NCBI RefSeq assembly: GCF_021155765.1
Contig: NC_060106.1
Location: forward strand, 11,291,501 to 11,355,500
Direction of reading: 5' to 3'
Source: Diprion similis
Lineage: Eukaryota > Arthropoda > Insecta > Hymenoptera > Diprionidae
DNA length: 64,000 nucleotides
Below are positions 1 to 12,255 of the stretch, one piece after another; positions within the stretch are counted from its first letter, which is position 1; each line of letters opens with the position of its first letter. Position numbers and translations under genes: made by a program. The notes beneath the pieces were generated by a model. The model was not told where the DNA came from. It searched no databases and worked only from the letters and a program-made list of their open reading frames with translations.

Positions 1-1352
1 TTGTTGGTCTAGTGGCCATTGAAACGTGCACCTCTGGCCCGGGCGTTGTACTGTATATTTATTTGTTTTCATGTTACAACGGCCGGCGAACCAGTCTGAA
101 TCCCACGAGCACAGCGTCGATACGTTATACAATGGATAATAATTTTTACAGTGAAAATAATTCGTAGACTAAATCTGAATTGGAGATGAATTTATCATCC
201 GGTAAAAACTGTACGTGCGGAATCAGGTGTGAATATAGTGGACGTGCGGATGTTGATTGTATAATGTGACAGATAGCTTCTAACACCACGTGTTTTTATA
301 ATCAATTGAAACCTGTGAAAAAGTACGAATTATCAGACTTCCGAGCAACAGACGACGGTGAGCTAGCCTTGAAATAGTATTACGAGGCCGGTTAGTTACA
401 TCGAGGATAAAATCCTTTTTATCGTTTAGATAACCGATGAAGGAAGTGGACTTTCTTTAACATCGAACCAGTTGATTTTTTGTTGAAATTCTCTGGTATT
501 CAGGACTATTCTCTCGCGACTTGCAACTTTCCGGATTTGATGTGTGATGTACTGAGATATTGTGGAAACGATGAGTAATTTAGCCACATTGACTGTCGCT
601 TCCAAATAAACGCACGTAGCAGTTCAGTACTGCAGATTGGGCGGATGGCTACCTTCCGTTTCTCAGATCGGTAACGAGCTGGAGTTTCGCTCAAAGGATT
701 GTTCTTATATGCGTAGCATACAGCTGTGCAAACAAGTGTCTATAGCCGGTACGTATAATACGATATTACAACAGCCGAGAGGTGTAGTGTTCGAGAGTGT
801 AATCTTGGTGCAAGAAGTGACAATCCTCGGAACGACAAACGGCAAACGATTAACTCACACCGATTTCGACCTCCACGGTAATTTGAATAAAGGAGCCTCG
901 CAGCAGCAGCAGCAGCAGCAGCCACAAGATAGCTTTAGAGTTTAATTTCGCCTGAGCTGGCGTGAGTCGTTCGCCGCGCCGGCGCTCTCTCACCTCTGCA
1001 ATCTCCGAAAGTTTGTCGTTCGCTTATCGCTATCAAGCTGATAAGGAAAATAAAGAACTCTTATTGCAACGTATGTCTCTTCGAAGCCAGCCGAGACCTG
1101 CCCAGGTATCGCAGCTACTCCCCTGCAGTCCTCAAGGATCGGTGATAGGAACCGCAACCGAGAATCGACGAGAGACGATTTTTCACCGAAGAATCATCGA
1201 TAACGAGCCCGATTTAGTACGTCAGGAAATCGCGAATCGAGATGACAATGCAAGGTGCGTCGTTTCCCGCTTAACCATTCCCGCGAGAGTTGTGCGATAA
1301 CGTAACAATTGTTGGACCGCGTCAGCTGCACGCACAGTCGACCACCTGCACC
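1..1352 (+). other. 5' region of the integrin gene
   Basis: No coding exon that I can support lies before the integrin start at 1353. The stretch is richer in GC and CpG than most intergenic DNA here and ends immediately before the integrin ATG, so it probably holds promoter and 5' UTR. Open frames occur (for example 637-945, ending in a glutamine run), but they match no family that I recognise and are not in frame with the integrin. Confidence 0.4.
900..921 (+). repeat. short CAG trinucleotide repeat
   Basis: About seven tandem CAG units lie upstream of the integrin start codon. Read in one frame they encode a glutamine run, but the surrounding frame has no other support as a gene. It is most likely a simple repeat in the 5' UTR or promoter. 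Confidence 0.7.
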
Positions 1353-4300
1353 ATGGAGTCAAAAGGGCGAGGAAGAGCGATCGGGATGGTGGAAATCGCT
1401 CTGTTTCTACTCGTTTTTTGCACAGCGGTCAATTGTGTTTATTCTCAAGTTACCGACAGCCTCAGTTTGTGTCTATTGCAAACCTCATGCACGGCTTGCC
1501 TCGAAGCGAGTTCGAGATGCGCGTGGTGTAGTGACTGGGTAAGCTGACCAAGTACCTAATAGAGAAACACCTACTCGCGTATACTGTGAATATTTTATGC
1601 TTACGTAAGAGCTTGAAAATCGTAATGTCAATTCAGAAGCGTTTTTATCTTTCGATGTATAATAGTGTTTACACTGAACATGTCATATACGCGTTACACC
1701 GACGTTATGTGGTCTCGTGTTTCAATCTAACCCAAGAACGAGGTCTAGGGACTCACGATTAGCATGACAATTGTAGATTTGTACGCACGTACGTTCTATC
1801 AAATGATAATATGACGCGGAAAAAAGTTCAACGGCAACCGGTGAAGAGAATTCATTGAAACAGAATAAAGTAGAAGGTAACACTATCGCTCCTTTACGCC
1901 CAAGAAGCGACGTTGAGTTTCTCTTTCGTTATACCGTAACGTGATTTGACGATATGTCTCGAATGGCGTCACTTCTCAATTTACTCGCTTACAAATCCTC
2001 AGTGTTGACCTTTTCAATGTGGCAGCCTAGGTTCATTTTCACGTGGTCCCAAGCCAGAGATCCCCCATTTGCAATGTAATAGAATTTCAACAGCAAAACT
2101 TTCACCGTATCACCATTTCAATACATCTCTATTTCCGACTTACAGGGATATACGAATACTTCAATTGGGAAGCCAAGATGCAGCACCGCCAAATCTTTAC
2201 AAGATCTCGGATGTCCCGAATCGGCAATGCAAGTGGCTACCACGGAGAAAATCGAATTTAGTCAAAATGAAGAATTCCGGGATGTTACCGCTGGGAAGAT
2301 CCCGGTGCAGCTTCGGCCTCAGAAGGTTCAGCTCAAGTTGAGGCCGCACTCAACGCAGGTGTTGAGCCTTCAGTTTAGACCAGCCAAGTAAGTGTTACGG
2401 ATATCAGAAAGACATCATCAAACTTATAATTTCCGAAATCATCATAAACATTCACGTCTCAAATTGCTCAGTGGTGCGATGGAATTAACGAACCTCAGAT
2501 GCACTGAGAGGCAAGTTTCACCTCTCGTTATCTAAAGCTAAAATTCGCGACGCTTACCAGACCACAACAATCGAGATAAAAGTCGGGATTATGTGTCTCG
2601 ATAAAATCGGTCTAACCATGCTCCATCGCTACGTAACCATATCCCGTCTGGATGCGTACACTTATCCGAATCTGTGTCCAAGCATTCTCGGTTTCTTCTT
2701 ACGCTCTGCGTTAGATCATATATGTTGTGCGATTTGTCATACTTGTTATAGAGCCAATGGTAATTGGATTTTTTCGATACAGCTTCTCACAGAGAGGTCT
2801 AGATAATTTGTGAGGTTTGTTTTTTTTTTCAACAAAAAAAAAAATCCGTAGATCGTGTAATGCTTACAACTTTATATTACACTTGTCTTTGCCTTCTACC
2901 TGCGTGTAGAAATTATCCTATCGACTTGTACTACTTGATGGACCTGACATGGTCAATGAAGGATGATAAGGACACGCTCGTTTCTTTGGGTGGAAAACTG
3001 GCAAAGACTCTCGGTACCTTTACTAGCAACTATCGTGTGGGTTTCGGTAGCTATGCCGACAAACCATTGATGCCGTACGTCTTTCCTGGCCATGAACAGA
3101 ACCCGTGTCAAAGTGAACACGCCACGTGCGCGCCACTCTACGCTTTTAGGCACCACATGCCGCTTTCTGGTGATATCCAGGATTTTGTCAGGAAAGTACG
3201 TATGTAATAGACATCATAATTTTCTTTTAATCATTTTAAACGAGCTCGAAGTAAAAATCCTCAAAATATCACTTCAGTAGCGTCAGTTTGGCGAATACTA
3301 GCCAGCTTGTTTCATTGCTTGCTTATCACTTCCTTTCAAGGTGAATGAAAGTTCTGTCACTGGGAATGTAGACAACCTAGAGGGAGGCCTTGATGGCGTT
3401 GTTCAAGCTGTTGTTTGTGCCGATCAAGTTGGCTGGGCTCATCAAGCAAGGAAGCTGATGTTAGTGGCTACTGATGGATTTCTTCATTTTGCCGGCGATG
3501 GAAAGGTGAGAATTTACTCGTTGTGTTGGGTAATTTTTCACTCATCGTCAATCTTCATCCACTTCTTATTTCCCCAGCGTTGCAGTTGCACTCTGTTTAA
3601 TCCATCTGTTCCGATTAGCTAGGCGGTGCGGTACGTCGAAACGATTTGGAGTGTCATTTGAGTGCTGATGGCGAATATTCCATGTCAACAACTTACGACT
3701 ACCCCTCACTGGCTGAGGTCTCGAGAATCCTTCTGGACCACAAAGTTAACTTGATATTTGCCGTAACAGAAGATCGACGCAGCGAATATGAACGTATAGC
3801 GACGATACTCGAGGAAAAGGCCAGGGTCGCTACCCTGGCTGGCAACAGTTCCAACATTTTGGAGATCGTGGAACGTGCTTATCACGACATCGTCACCAAA
3901 GTTATTCTACGAGACAATTCGACGGGCCCATTTGCCCTCGAGTACACGTCCAAATGCGGAAACTCCGCTGGTCCTGAATTAAAAACGTCGCAGTGCGATG
4001 GCATCAAGGAGGGCCAGATCTACGATTTCAAAGTCTCGTTCTCCTTAGGAGCATGTCCGCAGAACAAAAGTCTTTGGGTAATTTTTACCCTGAAATGAAT
4101 TTATTCGTCATCCCTGCTACCTCACTTAATATCACGGCATAGAATTCAAGCAATAACTTCGTGAAGTTCTTAGTGAAATGATGTTCAAAGAATAGTGAAT
4201 TCTTTGATCACCGCAGATACAAGCACTACAGTAGCAGTTAAAAATGCCATTTTTCTTCAAGACAACACTTCTGACAAACCAGCAAGTTCTAACTATTTCT

Positions 4301-6428
4301 TCCGTTCCCAGAGGCAGAAAGTTGTGATCCAAGATGCTCTGGCTTCAGAAGCTTCGCAGACAGAAATCGAGGTAGAACTAATGTGTGGATGCGATTGCGG
4401 CCAGCAGAACGATACGTACTGCAATCAAGGTGTGAACGAATGCGGTTTGTGCAAATGCGATGCTGGCTGGTCAGGTGGGTTCTCGAGATTTCATATTCAT
4501 CATAAAAAACGGAAGAAAAAACAACAAAAAATTAGCGCGGCTGATATGAGTTATTTTATGCGATTTTAGGCGAAATCTGCGATTGCCAAGAGAGCACTGG
4601 AGACAGCGTAAATTCGCAATGCATTAACACCGGGGAAACTGTTCCTTGCTCTAATCGCGGCGACTGCATTTGTGGAAGCTGCTCCTGTGATCCGGGCTAC
4701 AAAGGACGTTTCTGCCAGTGTTCCCCGTGCGATAAGGTATTGCTGATTATAGAAGCTACGTCATTTGCTTACAAACCTTATTGAACCTGAACTGTAAAAT
4801 AACAAGTTTTTTACTACCATAAATTTCGTTTCCATATCTGCATCTTCGATGCGGTTACTAACATGATGCAATCACCAGTAGGCAGAGAATTATGCATGAC
4901 GTTCGAACATGCAATCTCGCATAATCAATCAAGATACTATGTAGAAGAAAAAAACGTATGCAATTATTGTACCGCAGCCATACTGACTTGCCGCAAAAAG
5001 AAACGAGAATATACATAATGAATCATATATTGTTTCTCATATCTGAGTTGTGAAATCGTACACGGGTCAATGATGCTGGAAGCGATGACCCTCAACTTTC
5101 ACATACGGGTCCGCTTGTTGCAATATCAGTATATCGATAACCATGACACTGACCGTGTCCTCCTTTCGAGAAACGAGGAACTTTAAAAGTGCGGCATTTC
5201 GATAACCAGAATCAATTGCTTCACAATGACTTAACAGGTGAACGGCACTGAGTGCGGCGAAATGGGTACATGCGATTGTGGAAGCTGCGTCTGCAAGCCA
5301 GGCTGGACAGGCGACACATGCCAATGTCCCGTGGGAGACACGATGTGCATTGCTCCAGGAAGCAAAGAAGTATGTGGGGGTCATGGACACTGCGATTGCG
5401 GCCAGTGCCGGTAGGTACAATATCTTGTACAGTTGTACTACGTGTCTAACATTATCACCAAAGTCAGTCGGCTCGAAATTATAACCAAGAAAATTTTAAG
5501 ATGCAATGGAACCGCTCCAGACGGATTTTTCTATCGAGGCACATTCTGCGAGTCCTCGGCAGGAGCTGGAGGCAGCGGACTCTGCGACCTTTACGCACCC
5601 TGTGTAAATGCTACAGTCGAAGCATCGAGCGATGCCGTTAATCTTTGCCGTACAAACGTTACTGTTTACAAGACTGAACAGGTTTCAAAAGTAGACATTG
5701 GTAAGTTTTGAACTATATGTTGCATCAGTTTTAAGTAGATCGCAGCGTGATCTGCACTTTACTGTGATAATGGAGTTGATTTGCCGCGTGCGACGAAAGA
5801 CACCTCGTCGAGAAATGACGAATTTGGACAGAATCATTGTGGATAGAATTTAATTATTCCAATACTTCTCCAGGTAGTGACCACTACTGCTTCGTGAGAA
5901 CTTATACTTCAGACTCATCGGTGTGCACGATCCCCTATGTTTATGAATTCCACAAGGACAATACCGTTACTTTACGCATTGGGCAAAAGGTACTAGAACT
6001 CGGAAGGTTTGATGTTCGGTAAACAAATTCAAGTTTTACTATAAAAATTACACCGCTTTCTCTCCCAGATTTGCAGAACTCCACTACCGGCTGCGGTTGT
6101 ACCAGGAGTGGCGTTTTTCGTTGTGGTGCTGCTGGGTATTATTGCCCTCCTCATTTGGAAGTAAGTAAAAGATTGCCTGTGGAGGAACGTCGGGTTTCTA
6201 AAATTATACGTCATCCTTAACTCGATATAGTCAAAGCGATGAACATGGATTTGCAACGAAACTTTGCAACAAAAAAATTTCAGATGCTGCACGGCGCTGA
6301 AGGATAAGAGGGAATACGCGCGATTCGAAGAGGAACAAAAACACACGGTCTACGCTCTTGAAGAAAATCCACTATTTCGTCCTGCGACAACACGCTTTCG
6401 GGTGCCATCGATGATTAAAGAAGACTAG
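1353..6428 (+). CDS. integrin beta subunit, beta-nu-like (797 aa)
   Basis: Cell-surface adhesion receptor subunit that pairs with an alpha subunit. Twelve coding exons join in frame: 1353-1538, 2146-2387, 2910-3195, 3341-3505, 3619-4077, 4312-4474, 4570-4736, 5238-5410, 5501-5700, 5874-5989, 6069-6160 and 6284-6428. In order: signal peptide (about 1-31); cysteine-rich PSI domain; beta-I domain from about residue 144 with MIDAS motif DLTWS at 154-158; four cysteine-rich I-EGF modules (about 469-620); beta-tail; one membrane helix (about 727-748); and a cytoplasmic tail. The membrane-proximal KDKREYARFEEE block and an NPLF motif are present, but the second NPxY position reads VPSM. The ATG was chosen because it opens directly onto the signal peptide. 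DLTWS in place of DLSxS, and the single tail motif, fit the divergent insect beta-nu class better than beta-PS. The family is certain and the subtype is inferred. Confidence 0.93.
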
Positions 6429-6786
6429 CCGTAGTGCTGATTTAGCATGCGGGTAAACGAAACGATAGAATAGTTACATAAGAAAGAATCTGCTTCATCC
6501 GAATTCGTGAATGTACTTACAAACATTCTAGTCGTAAACTGTAAGTGATTTTACACGCGCGAAAACTTAACACAGAAAATGCGTGAATGTGTATTATTAT
6601 TCGTAGTTTGATACGTATTATGCCTGTATACTACACATATACCGCGTCAAATGTAGGCAGTAATTAGTGTCGTAGGTTTAATGAATTTCTATGGATGACC
6701 GAAAAGTTAATTCACTTGTGATGCGATATCAATTTGTGAATATGAATCATGTATAGATTGAGTTTTACACAAGCTCGAATGAACGA

Positions 6787-6792
6787 AATAAA
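6787..6792 (+). terminator. poly(A) signal of the integrin gene
   Basis: AATAAA lies about 360 bases after the integrin stop. The next gene ends on the opposite strand at 6942, so the two genes converge with only about 150 bases between this signal and the neighbour's stop codon. Confidence 0.6.
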
Positions 6793-6941
6793 ATTTTTTG
6801 TATAAAGTACTAAATGACGGTGATTATTATTGGTACGAATGTATAGCTCACGAAGATGTTGCTTTTGCGTCTTTCAATAATTGATCAAGATTCGGAATAA
6901 AGAAACTTGTCCCTTCATTTATATTTGAGGAATTAATCAGA

Positions 6942-7991
6942 TTAAAGTTCAGCGCCCTTGGAACCAACTGCAACTTCAAGATGCTCTTCACCTTCCTCCT
7001 CTTCGTCCTCTACCAGTTCGATCGGAGGATTAACCTCATCCCAAAAATGATTACCAGCAGTGAATGTTACTTCCTGTACATGAAATAGTACCAAGCAGTT
7101 CGTTCTCTCTAAAGACCTAATTTACTTAGATGCTGGTGTAAATGGTAAGAATAAAACTTCAACTAACTTTTCCATCACAAACACCTTTCCAAGCACAACC
7201 TGCAGGTTCTCTCAATGTTATATCAGCCACAGGTACATTATTATCCCAAATCGCTCCAATCACAGAATTGTCAGTGAACGTATAGGCACCGCGACCAAAC
7301 ATTTCCCCACGATCGCTAAGTGTTCCTTCGTACTCTGTTCCGTTGTTATGACTGTATTCCCATCATTGTCACAAGCAGGTCAATGAGATTAAAGCAATTT
7401 TTTATATTTTTTCAGTTTCTTACGATATGTGCACTTCTCCGACGATTCGATCCTCTACCCAGTAAGTTTCATATTTATTGAAATCTCCGGTTACGTAAGT
7501 TCCATGACCTGTACATTTTTTGAAAACGTTCACCTATTCTACCTCTCCAAAATCGTATAGACATATGATATGCTGCCGAGTTATTTTGTCATATCGTTAA
7601 ATATGTCTACTAATTTGGACAATGCAAAAAATTTGTATAATATCTTCTTATCTGAATAAGATGATCGTAATCGTAAGTAAAATCAAAATAAGCCAGGCAC
7701 ATATTTATACACGACTTTAAGATTGCTTACTTCGGCAAGAAACCACATTAACCAAAGTCGAATCTTTTAGAAAAAGAAAGACATCGGCTCCAGTATTCGC
7801 AATGAAAATTTAAGACTGTATATGGCTAGAAATTTCAAACCTTCTCTCATAATCGATCGAATATCCTTGACGATCATGTATCCACCGGAGTAGATGTCAC
7901 CGTTTGAAAAAGTGAACTGCCCTTCGTCCGTCTTTACGTTAGGATCTTCATCAGCGTCGCTCGAGTGTCTCCTAACCGACAATCTCGACAT
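6942..7991 (-). CDS. MORN-repeat-like protein, acidic C-terminus
   Basis: Function unknown. Three exons are clear on the minus strand: 7424-7533, 7168-7351 and 6942-7073, joining in frame to a stop at 6942. A first exon begins with ATG at 7989-7991. The visible motifs are MORN-like: FSNGDIYSGGY in exon 1, then GHGTYVTGDF and NGTEYEGTL, a tandem Y-x-G-x pattern. The C-terminus is acidic (EDEEEEGEEH). MORN proteins in insects are often ciliary or testis proteins such as radial-spoke heads, but I cannot assign this one. The join between exon 1 and the exon at 7533 is unresolved: exon 2 needs phase 0, and the obvious donors in exon 1 are in another phase or weak, so a small exon may be missing between 7534 and 7830. 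The gene is divergent from DLAT. Confidence 0.6.
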
Positions 7992-8407
7992 ATTAATTTC
8001 ACCAATATCTATAATTATCGTATTTAACAGAATAGAAAAGACTCGGTCTTCGATTCACGGCTCTGAGTAGTTCTATTACTATAAACCCTACCACCCTACA
8101 ACGTCAGGCGCACAGCATCAGCGCCGTTGACGTCACAAGGCAAAGTGGAGTTTTGCTGCCAACCAATCATATCCCTGCATTCCGCGGCACATGGTTACGT
8201 CATATTCAATGAAAACTATGCTTGTGGCCACGTGACCTTGCAGACGACCTCTAATTTGCCATTGCCATCTTACGATCCGTCACTGACCCGATTGACGAAA
8301 AAGTGATACCCTTGGCCATTGAGAAGAATTAGGGTTTAAATTCGAATTACATATCCGCGGGTAAATCTTTACACATTGAACTGTTGAAAATTACCAACAT
8401 CGTAGAG
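7992..8407. promoter_or_regulatory. bidirectional promoter, MORN gene / DLAT
   Basis: These 416 bases separate two divergent start codons. Candidate sites seen directly: a perfect CRE palindrome TGACGTCA (8128-8135), CCAAT (8163-8167), a second CRE-like TTACGTCA (8195-8202), E-box CACGTG (8229-8234), and TGACCTTG (8233-8240), the reverse complement of CAAGGTCA, which resembles a nuclear-receptor (ERR/FTZ-F1 type) half-site. No TATA box stands out. Use of these sites is inferred from sequence only. Confidence 0.5.
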
Positions 8408-11329
8408 ATGTTACGCACCACAACGAGCCTCCGATCCGATCTGGTGCGCGTCACGTTCCGAAATGTTGTACGGACGAATGTCGTACGATGTTTGGCAGTC
8501 GAATGTATTCACAGAAAACATCTGCAAAGGTATTTCAACGCAGCTTCATATATCCCATAAATCAATCTTCATCCACTTACAACTTTCACGAATTGTTATA
8601 ACGCCTCCGTAACGTAACATTCATCGTCATGATTTTGAGGTTACGTCACGTTACGTATGTTTCTATTCCCTATGCGAATCATTTGACTCTCTTTTCCTCC
8701 TCTTCTCCTCCGGTTCACACTTTTTTTTATTGATTATTACTGAGGTTTGTTACTTCGTTATCTTTGATAACGATTCCTATCATCATCATCATCATCATCA
8801 TCATCATTACAACTATTATCAAATAATGTCCCTTAAGAACATGTATTTTACCATGTGTGCAATTATAGAGCAAAAAAAAAAATTGAAAAAACCACAATTT
8901 AAGAATGTTTTTAAGCCTGGTGTCCATCGATTATTACTACAGTTCACAAAACTCGCTCACACTCTGTATCTTTGAAGTTGCAAAGTCGTCTGTGGTTTTG
9001 TTCCATCTTTTCTCCGTATCTTTTTTAATTAAATATCATATGACACCTTTAGTTTTTGCTGTAAATTTGATACGATGGATAAATACTGTTGAGAATTACT
9101 TTTTACCAACTCGAATCCTGGGAAAAAAAACATTTTATATATAATATAATTGTTGATCAGGCCTCAGTTATGTCACAGTCCTCGTGCAGTGACAGCATGG
9201 GCACAGCAGTTGAGGTTCTACGCAGATTATCCGGATCACGTGTCTGTTATGCTACCCGCTCTCTCACCTACCATGGAAACTGGGTCTATAGTTAGTTGGC
9301 ATAAGAAAGAAGGTGAACTTAGCAAAATTATTTACGAATATCAACTCACAACATGTGTATTCTAATATCGAAAAGTTACTTGGAATTTCAATTGAAAAGT
9401 TCTTTACAATCATCCGCCAACATTTTTGACTAGAGCCCAGATTTCGACAAATCCAATCCTCTATTAAGAAGATAATATTTGTAAAGTTGAAAACATTTTT
9501 TAAAGCCAATTTAATCTGTACTGACACTTATTTCTAATCATACTCATGTGACAATTTTTTTTCTATAGGTGACAAGCTGAACGAAGGTGATCTCTTGGCT
9601 GAAATTGAAACTGATAAAGCTACAATGGGGTTTGAAACTCCGGAGGAAGGCTACCTGGCAAAAATAATCGTACCTGCTGGTACTAAAAATGTTCCGATTG
9701 GCCAACTCGTTTGTATCATTGTTTCCGATGAAGCAAGCGTTGCAGCTTTCAAAAACTATAAGGCTGATGGAGCAACAGCTGCTCCAGCAGCATCAGCTTC
9801 GCCTCCGGTCCCAGCCGCTCCGGCTCCAACTGCCCCGGCAGCGGCTGCTCCAGCTCCGACTCCAGCTCCAGCTGCTGCAGCGGCCCCTGCATCTGTCTCT
9901 GGTGACAGGGTCCTCGCAAGTCCGTTAGCTAGGCGGCTTGCAGGCGAAAAAGGACTCAGTTTGCAAGTGAGTGCATACTATTGATCACAATAGATTAACC
10001 AAGAATTTTTTCCCAAATCTATAGGATATTAGGGAAAAAAAATTGTTTAGTAATGACTCTTTTCGATCTCACGACACTTTTACCTTCAAAGATAATTGAT
10101 TTTCTGTCTCAAATAGGGTCTTAAGGGTTCAGGGTTATACGCTTCAGTGACTTCCAAAGACCTTGCAGGTGCTTCTGCTGCAGCTCCCTCTCCCTCTGTT
10201 GGCGCGCCAACGTCAGCACCTGCAGCTGAAGGTGTATACACAGATATTCCAGTGTCAAATATCCGAGGGGTAATAGCAAAACGATTGCTTGAAAGCAAAC
10301 AGAATATTCCACACTATTATTTGACAGTTGACATTAAGATGGATGCTGCTTTACAAATGAGGGAACAATTCAACAAGATGCTAGAAAAAGAACAAGTAAA
10401 ACTTAGCGTAAATGACATCATTATCAAAGGCATTGCAATGGCGTCGAAAAAAGTTCCTGAAGGCAACACTGCTTGGCTCGGGGATGTCATTAGACAGTGA
10501 GTTCGTATGATAAAAGTAATTTATGATTAAGTAGCAGTGATCGCAGAATGAAATGAGTAGTATAACCGTATAACTTTATGCCAGAAAATATTACGAATAT
10601 TTATAAGTATACAGTAATTCCCACGGAGATAAAATACAATTATCTGTGCGTAGGTCCGGATGAAATCAAATAATTGAAAAAACTTGAGAACTAAAATATC
10701 AAAATAGAATGTAACTTAATATTTCGTACCAATTTTATACTGAAATAATGAATTTCATAACCCAGGAATCTCAACTAAATTACTTTTTTTTGTCCTCAGA
10801 TATCACAATGTGGATGTAAGCGTCGCTGTAAGTACAGACAATGGTCTTATTACTCCGATTGTATTCGCAGCTGACACAAAGGGTATTGTACAAATCAGTA
10901 AAGAAGTGAAAGCCTTGGCAGCCAAGGCGAGAGATGGGAAGCTGCAGCCTAACGAGTTCCAAGGTGGAACGATTACTGTATCAAACCTAGGAATGTTCGG
11001 TATTAAAACTTTCTCCGCAATCATAAATCCACCACAGTCAATCATTCTGGCTATTGGTACGACCGAATCTCGACTGATTCCAGCGAAAAATGAAAAAGGG
11101 TAAACTGAGCAATCTCCGTATAGTACCTAAACCAGTCTTATTACATTTTTCAGTTTATCAACGACTTTTTTGCATCATATTATTGTTAAAATTTCACAGA
11201 TTCGAAACAGCAAACTTCATGAGCGTTACAGCTAGCTGTGATCATCGCACTGTGGATGGAGCAGTTGGGGCTCAATGGCTCACAGCATTCAAAAGTTTCA
11301 TGGAAAATCCAACGACGATGCTCCTATAA
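8408..11329 (+). CDS. DLAT: dihydrolipoyl acetyltransferase, PDH E2 (493 aa)
   Basis: Core E2 enzyme of the mitochondrial pyruvate dehydrogenase complex; it transfers the acetyl group from lipoyl-lysine to CoA. Six exons join in frame: 8408-8529, 9161-9312, 9569-9966, 10117-10496, 10800-11099 and 11200-11329. In order: an arginine-rich mitochondrial presequence without acidic residues until about residue 32; one lipoyl domain with lipoylated lysine K108 in [12 protein letters not shown]; an alanine/proline linker; the E1/E3-binding domain ([17 protein letters not shown] onward); and the acyltransferase domain with the catalytic DHRTVDG motif (H466, D470). Vertebrate E2 has two lipoyl domains; as far as I recall, insect forms have one, as here. 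The ATG gives a good targeting peptide. The motifs leave little doubt. Confidence 0.96.
8781..8808 (+). repeat. (CAT)n microsatellite in DLAT intron 1
   Basis: About nine tandem CAT units lie inside the first DLAT intron. Translated on either strand they give histidine or methionine runs in spurious frames; no exon is involved. Confidence 0.85.
9770..9895 (+). repeat. Ala/Pro-coding degenerate repeat, DLAT linker
   Basis: A GC-rich stretch of exon 3 made of repeated alanine and proline codons. It encodes the flexible linker between the lipoyl domain and the subunit-binding domain. Such linkers let the lipoyl arm swing between active sites. Repeat length probably varies between individuals or species. 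Confidence 0.8.
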
Positions 11330-12255
11330 GGATTTAATGTGCTGAAAAATTTCAGTCGTGAATTCTATAGGCCTACTTTAGATCATGCATGGGAACCATC
11401 ATGGGGTATGCGACAAGGGGATTGTCCAATGTACATTTTTTGTGGATAATAACATTTAATTGATTTTACGGATCACTTGAGTAGCGCCAATTTTATAACA
11501 TAATTTTCCAGCTTGCAACACTGTAGACTACTTTGCGTGTAAAATATGTTTGCTTCGCGATAAGTATATATGTTACATACGTATGTATGTACCTTTACGT
11601 AGATTTGAAAATGTACAAAAGAATACACAAACTGATTTATATTCCCCTTAATTTTACTCGTTAAACTGTTGAACACGTCTACAAACGTATGTATAGTGCG
11701 ATGAAAATATTGTTTCCTATTATTTATATAGATCAAACCAGTTTAGTATCGTCATAAATTATACAGAATAAACATGTACATACTTGACGTTGCCAATCTT
11801 TTTGCCCAGCTAAAATAAGATATATGTTGGCATCGCAAAGATAACGTGTAAAACATTACAACCTGAATAGATGAAGATTAATGCTACTGTGCAAAGTAAA
11901 TAGTTAGTTAAGTAATCTAAGTATTTAATAAATTATACAATATCAATACTTGCCTCACTTTTTACCTGTTCAACTATTAATATCGTTCTCATATGGGCGA
12001 TTCATAGATAGAAAAACAATGAAAGAAAACAACACATCAGAGGTAATGAAGAACCCATACCTGACCAACTGTTGCACAGATGTCAGGGTATTACCCAATT
12101 TCTCTGTCACTTGAATCCACTGTCACAGAGCGCTAGTGGGTGCCTAGTAGCCCTAGCAGTCACAGTGCCATAGTGCTTCAGGATTCTATGTGTACAGTTT
12201 GGCTGCTCGCTGGTTTGTTGTTTGTGAATAGATATTTTTCAGTTTTACTACAACA
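11330..12255. other. DLAT 3' region and SNRNP40 promoter
   Basis: No coding exon is visible. The first part is AT-rich with candidate AATAAA signals (for example near 11768 and 11926), as expected for DLAT 3' ends. The last 250 bases are more complex in sequence and lead into the SNRNP40 start, so they probably hold its promoter and 5' UTR. Confidence 0.5.

Noticed and set aside
637-945. An open frame ending in a glutamine run upstream of the integrin
   Set aside because: The frame is driven by a simple CAG repeat, resembles no protein family and is not in frame with the integrin. Best read as 5' UTR or promoter sequence.
8727-8975. Open frames with histidine or methionine runs on both strands in DLAT intron 1
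   Set aside because: They come from the CAT microsatellite and lie between two confirmed DLAT exons.
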